Made by a program: the position numbers and the translations under genes. The notes under the pieces were generated by a model that was given only the letters and a program-made list of their open reading frames with translations, ran no database searches and was not told where the DNA came from. From assembly GCA_902984215.1 (NCBI GenBank), contig CADWAF010000267.1:1-10346 (forward strand): 10,346 nucleotides of DNA, in the 5' to 3' direction. Origin of the DNA: Willaertia magna (Eukaryota; Heterolobosea; Eutetramitea; Acrasida; Naegleriidae). Of this stretch, positions 7,475 through 10,346 are shown one piece after another (the stretch's first letter is position 1; every line of letters begins with the position of its first letter).

Positions 7475-7548
7475 GCAGCGGTAGATCAGTTGGTTAGATC
7501 GTAAGCCTAACACGCTTAAGGTCACGAGTTCAAGCCTCGTTCGCTGTA
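7475..7548 (+). tRNA. tRNA-Val (anticodon AAC)
   Basis: A complete cloverleaf is visible. The acceptor is GCAGCGG (7475-7481) with TCGCTGT (7541-7547), 7 bp including two G-U pairs. The D-stem is GATC/GATC around AGTTGGTTA. The anticodon stem is TAAGC/GCTTA around loop CTAACAC, giving anticodon AAC at 7509-7511 (read as IAC, decoding GTT and GTC). The variable loop is AGGTC, and the T-arm is ACGAG-TTCAAGC-CTCGT. The discriminator is A7548. There is no intron, and CCA is not encoded, as expected in eukaryotes. The B box GTTCAAGCC is good; the A box departs from consensus at one position because of the GATC stem. Confidence 0.97.
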
Positions 7549-7552
7549 TTCC

Positions 7553-7557
7553 TTTTT
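7553..7557 (+). terminator. Pol III T-run terminator of tRNA-Val
   Basis: Five T residues begin five bases after the tRNA 3' end, a standard RNA polymerase III termination signal. Confidence 0.8.
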
Positions 7558-7652
7558 AAATTTGTTGTAGTCACTAAATAATGCGATTTTAATTCGCGAT
7601 CCTGGGAAAGAACTGTTTTAGTAGATTTATGGATTTAATTTGAAGTAAATTT

Positions 7653-7683
7653 ATAATAATGATAATAATATTTAATAATAATT
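7653..7683. repeat. AAT-rich low-complexity tract
   Basis: This imperfect ATAATAATGATAATAATA tract lies between the tRNA and the 3' end of the next minus-strand gene. It is non-coding, simple-sequence DNA typical of this genome. Confidence 0.7.
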
Positions 7684-7711
7684 AGTTAAAATTTTAATTT
7701 TATTGGAATAT

Positions 7712-8215
7712 TTATTTATTGTAAATATCACTAAAATCAAGTTCTTGTTCCTTACATCCGCCTCTTTTCCACAATTCAATTTCTTCTTCCAAAGTTTTTC
7801 CATCACATTGCTCTACCATCCCTTCAAAATCATATTTAACCAATTCTCTTTCCATTAATAAACTAATATTAAATCTTGTATAATATTCTTCGTCTTTTGG
7901 GTCAATTGTTACATCCCCGGCAGTAGGGATAACAATTGGTTTGTTTGGTAAAATTTCATTTCCAACACAAGCCATGGTGAAAAGAACACACTTTGGACTT
8001 TTGTAACCAATTTCTTTAAAAGTATTTATCACATAAGCATCATTTTGTTTTAATAAGCTCATCCAGCAAATATTTAAATAGTTAACATATTGTGTTCTTA
8101 CAAAACTGTGATAATTATTTGTAACTTGAGGTTCTAATCCAGACCTTTTAATGGCCATTACTAATCCAGTTGATGCTTGGTTGATAAACTTTATCCACGT
8201 TTCTCTTTTAGACAT
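7712..8215 (-). CDS. Unrecognised protein, 167 aa
   Basis: The start ATG at 8215 is preceded by AGCATCAAAA, the usual A-rich context here. The frame stays open upstream to about 8335 and beyond but offers no ATG, only TTG, so 8215 is the best start unless an upstream exon is missing. The protein begins MSKRETWIKFINQASTG, has a mixed alpha-helical look (NYLNICWMSLLKQND, CVLFTMACVGNEILP), no signal peptide, no clear membrane span, and an acidic C-terminus ending FSDIYNK. No domain is recognised. No introns are apparent. If the frame upstream of 8215 is coding, an acceptor-like ATTTCAG at 8251-8245 could mark an exon boundary, but no upstream exon is visible because the flank is an Arf fragment on the other strand. 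Confidence 0.6.
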   Translation of the reverse strand: MSKRETWIKFINQASTGLVMAIKRSGLEPQVTNNYHSFVRTQYVNYLNICWMSLLKQNDAYVINTFKEIGYKSPKCVLFTMACVGNEILPNKPIVIPTAGDVTIDPKDEEYYTRFNISLLMERELVKYDFEGMVEQCDGKTLEEEIELWKRGGCKEQELDFSDIYNK

Positions 8216-8273
8216 TTTTGATGCTTTTTTTAATGTTAAAAAGTTCTTTAAAGTTCCTGAAATAATTGTCACT

Positions 8274-8287
8274 CGCCCATCTGGGCG
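8274..8287. promoter_or_regulatory. GC-rich palindrome CGCCCA-TC-TGGGCG
   Basis: A perfect 6+6 bp dyad with a 2-base centre, almost entirely G and C in very AT-rich DNA. It lies about 58 bases upstream of the minus-strand ATG at 8215, and a CCAAT sequence follows on the plus strand at 8291-8295. This arrangement suggests a promoter element for the 167-aa gene and supports its start at 8215. The factor is unknown. Confidence 0.45.
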
Positions 8288-8333
8288 CAGCCAATCAAAA
8301 TCGTTTTTATTTAAATAAAAATCTACATTACAC

Positions 8334-8540
8334 AATGTTTTAAATAATAGTAGATTGGAGACAACAAAATTATTAATATTTGCAAATAAACAAGATTTAC
8401 CTCATGCCGTGAATGCAAGTCAAATGGCAAAACATTTAAGATTACATGAATTAAAACAAGAATGGTTTATACAACCATGCAGTGCATGGAATGGAAATGG
8501 TTTATTTGAAGGTTTTGATTGGCTGTCCAGTAAATTGTAA
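8334..8540 (+). pseudogene. 5'-truncated fragment of an Arf-family GTPase
   Basis: The frame is open from 8319 but has no ATG. Arf similarity starts at about 8355 (LETTKLLIFANKQDLPHAVN) and runs to a TAA at 8538-8540. It contains the G4 motif NKQD, a G5-like CSA, and the C-terminal Arf block GLFEGFDWLSSKL. The P-loop, switch I, WDVGGQ and the rest of the N-terminal two thirds are missing, and nothing like them is found on the plus strand between 6918 and 8330. The fragment itself has no frameshift or internal stop, so truncation may be recent. It could be a 5'-truncated retrocopy, a rearrangement breakpoint, an assembly join, or a last exon (an AG precedes 8354) whose upstream exons lie elsewhere. 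Confidence 0.8.
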
Positions 8541-8685
8541 ATAAGGCAAAAAGTATTAATGTAAATAACAACAACAATAAATGCTTAATGAGTTGAATTT
8601 AATTGTTAACAGTCTTTTGACCTGTTGGGAATTTGGAATGAATTATGCGGGTCAACTTGGTTTTTGTTTTCAAAATTATAGTGTT

Positions 8686-8690
8686 AAAAA
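8686..8690 (-). terminator. Pol III T-run after 5S rRNA
   Basis: On the minus strand the 5S 3' end (...TGTAGAT) runs directly into five further T residues, a standard Pol III terminator. Confidence 0.8.
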
Positions 8691-8808
8691 ATCTACAGCA
8701 CTACAGGTTCCCGAGAAGTCTCCCATCTCAGTACTAATGTAGCCCTACTGCGCTTAACTTCTCAAATCGGACGGGATGAGGTGCTTTCACAGTGGTATGG
8801 CCGTAGAT
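8691..8808 (-). rRNA. 5S ribosomal RNA
   Basis: This 118-nt gene reads ATCTACGGCCATACCACTG at its 5' end and ends GTGCTGTAGAT. The 5' and 3' ends pair to form helix I (ATCTACGGC with GCTGTAGAT). Hallmarks are ACCTCATCCCGTCCGAT, GAGAAGTTAAGC (box A region), GTACTGAGATGGGAGAC (box C region) and TCGGGAAC. It appears complete and unmutated. It lies on the same strand as PTEN, 83 bases after the PTEN stop, and no other rRNA is present in the window. Confidence 0.97.
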
Positions 8809-8890
8809 ACTCAAATTAATTTTCTAAACCATTGTGAGCTACCCTTTGTTTTTAATTAAAATAATAAATTTATATATCTTACACTGTTTA

Positions 8891-10336
8891 TTAAAGAATT
8901 AACTCTTCTTCGTCCATCCAATATGCCTTTCCTGTTTTTTGTTCTTCTTCTTCCTCATCTATTACCAAATCATTATCATTCTTCTCATAATAATAAGAAG
9001 ATCCATTATTAAAATCTAAATCGTCATCACCACCAATCTTACTCAATTGTTGTTGTTGATAACCACTATTATTCAACTTTTCCCAATTTAAATCCATAAA
9101 GAAATCATTATCAAACTTTGAAGATTTTAATGCATCATCAATTTCCATTTTAGTCAACCTTAAAGTTCCATTATTTGGCATCATTCCAATATGAAAAGCA
9201 ATACGAAACATATATTTTGATTTCTTTGAATCTTTCCTATAATGTACACATCTAATATAAACATCACCTTGTAAGATTTCATTAATTTCAAATGTAATTG
9301 TACTATCCGTTAAACTTTTATAGAATTTTGTATTGGAATTACCTAAGCTTGAATATAATAATTTCTTTGGGTTTGTTTGTGTAGGTGCTGTATAGATTTC
9401 TATTACTGGGCAACAACCACCATTTTCTATATTTGGTATTGTATACATTTTAATACTTTTTAATAATTGTTTTCCTTTTTTATTAAAGAATTCTTTAACT
9501 TTTGGTTGTAAATTACCTTTACCATAATCTCCAAACATAAAAACTAATTCACTTATATATTGTACATATCTTTAAAATATTATTATTGTAAATAAATTAT
9601 TGTAAAATCAAAATATTATTGTAAATGATTGTAAAATATTATTGTAAATAAACGATTGTAAATAAATGATTGTAATATTATAGTGTAAATAAACTATAAA
9701 AAACTAACCTTCTTTGACTTGGTCCAGCTACACCTCTATCTCTTTTAGATCTTTTCATTGCAAAATAATCTAAAGCTTCCGTTCCAGATTCAAACATTCC
9801 ACTATACGATAAATATCCTGCAATTACAGTTCCAGTTCTACCTCTTCCTGCCAAACCTAATTCATTAATTATTTCAATTATTTAAATCCATTACAATAAT
9901 TACAATAAAACTTACAATGAACAGCAACAACATTCAATGGATCTTCCTTTAAAAATCTATCCATAATTTCACAAATTTCAAATAAATATTCAACTGGACA
10001 AGTATGATGATCTGGAAAGCCCATTTCTTTAACAATCCCACCTGGACCACCTTCATTTAAAGATTTCTCAAATAATTCATATTCATAAGGTATTTCACTT
10101 AAATTTATTATAAGAAAATGTCCACCATGTTTTTCTTTAAAGAAATTGGCAACGGAATCTATAGCATTTCTATAGTAACTAGAAATTCCTTCACCGGGAA
10201 TTGCCATGGCTATTATTCGGTTAGTGATATAGGTTAGATCTAAATCGTAAGTGGTTTTGGTTTCTATACTTTTAAATTTGGTTCTAACTTTATCACCGGA
10301 AACTAAAGTTCGAATGAAATTGGTGAGACAAGACAT
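8891..10336 (-). CDS. pten: PTEN phosphatidylinositol-3,4,5-trisphosphate 3-phosphatase
   Basis: CDS is complement(join(8891..9569,9709..9856,9916..10336)), 415 aa, close to animal PTEN length. PTEN removes the 3-phosphate of PIP3 at the plasma membrane and opposes PI3K, which matters for cell polarity in amoebae. Visible parts: N-terminal basic segment; DLDLTYITNRIIAMAIP (31-47); WPD-like loop FPDHHTCP with Asp109 (107-114); P-loop HCLAGRGRTG with Cys141 and Arg147 (140-149), created exactly at splice junction 1; TI-loop region AGPSQRRYV; C2 domain (about 210-345); acidic C-terminal tail with DEEEEE and Gln/Asn runs. Relative to animal PTEN, P-loop Lys125 and Lys128 are replaced by Leu142 and Arg145. 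The start ATG follows a run of six A. Exon 3 continues the frame as RRYVQYISELVFMFGDYG. The exon 2 end is set partly by frame, so it could be off by one base. Confidence 0.93.
9570..9708 (-). other. PTEN intron 2 (139 nt, phase 2)
   Basis: The donor is GTTAGT and the acceptor ends TTAAAG. Splicing yields ...GPSQR-R-YVQYISELVF, which matches the conserved PSQRRYV block of PTEN. The intron is filled by the degenerate TTTACAAT repeat given separately. Confidence 0.85.
9583..9695. repeat. Degenerate tandem repeat of ATTGTAAAT
   Basis: About seven or eight copies of (A)TTGTAAA(TA), at irregular spacing of roughly 12-20 bases, occupy almost the whole of PTEN intron 2 when read on the plus strand (TTTACAAT in the sense of the gene). 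The same word occurs singly in most other non-coding stretches of the window. Confidence 0.7.
9857..9915 (-). other. PTEN intron 1 (59 nt, phase 1)
   Basis: The donor is the consensus GTAAGT and the acceptor ends AATTAG. It splits the catalytic Cys codon: T at the end of exon 1 plus GT at the start of exon 2 give TGT. No other GT/AG pair nearby keeps the HCxxGxxR signature. Confidence 0.88.
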
Positions 10337-10346
10337 TTTTTTGTTT

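Noticed and set aside
7316..7504. 62-codon plus-strand open frame starting in an A-rich context
   Set aside because: Its C-terminal part is the 5' half of the tRNA-Val gene, and the rest has no recognisable protein character.
9583..9695. Pumilio (UGUAAAUA) sites in the PTEN intron repeat
   Set aside because: The match is on the strand opposite to PTEN transcription and lies in an intron, so it is not in the mature PTEN mRNA.
1..10346. CRISPR array, bacterial operon, plasmid or viral content
   Set aside because: There are no direct-repeat/spacer arrays, no Shine-Dalgarno-type operons, no phage or viral genes; every recognisable gene is of eukaryotic nuclear type.

Overview
The window is strongly AT-rich eukaryotic nuclear DNA, most like a dictyostelid or a related amoebozoan. 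The signs are short AT-rich GT-AG introns, A-rich sequence directly before start codons, proteins full of Asn/Ser/Gln runs, TAA-biased stops, and lineage-typical families (BTB proteins with C-terminal TLDc domains, a PTEN phosphatase). The species is not identifiable from sequence alone.

Layout. 1-364 is gene-free 3' flank. 365-2753 (minus) is a two-exon BTB-BACK-TLDc protein of 763 aa. Its upstream region, 2754-2998, holds a perfect 18-bp inverted repeat. 2999-4030 (minus, possibly extended by a small 5' exon to 4193) is a conserved protein with a possible PD-(D/E)XK-nuclease-like core. A short divergent promoter region separates it from 4246-5481 (plus), a coiled-coil + T1/KCTD-type BTB + TLDc protein. 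Only 14 bases further on, 5496-6917 (plus) is a membrane-anchored P-loop ATPase of 473 aa.

6918-7474 has no convincing gene. 7475-7548 is tRNA-Val(AAC). 7712-8215 (minus) is an unrecognised 167-aa protein. Next to it, 8334-8540 (plus) is a 5'-truncated fragment of an Arf-family GTPase, with a GC-rich palindrome between the two. 8691-8808 (minus) is a complete 5S rRNA gene. 8891-10336 (minus) is a complete three-exon PTEN of 415 aa, starting about 10 bases from the window edge.

How the parts relate. The first half is a cluster with two TLDc paralogs carrying different types of BTB domain; both would be predicted to be adaptor or stress-response proteins, though nothing shows they act together. 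PTEN is the only gene with a well-defined pathway (PIP3 dephosphorylation), and its reconstructed P-loop departs from the canonical one at both lysines. The part between the two Pol III genes (tRNA and 5S) looks rearranged. Nothing here is a clear previously undescribed system. The best leads are the 18-bp inverted repeat, the altered PTEN P-loop, the truncated Arf copy between Pol III genes, and the nuclease-like protein.
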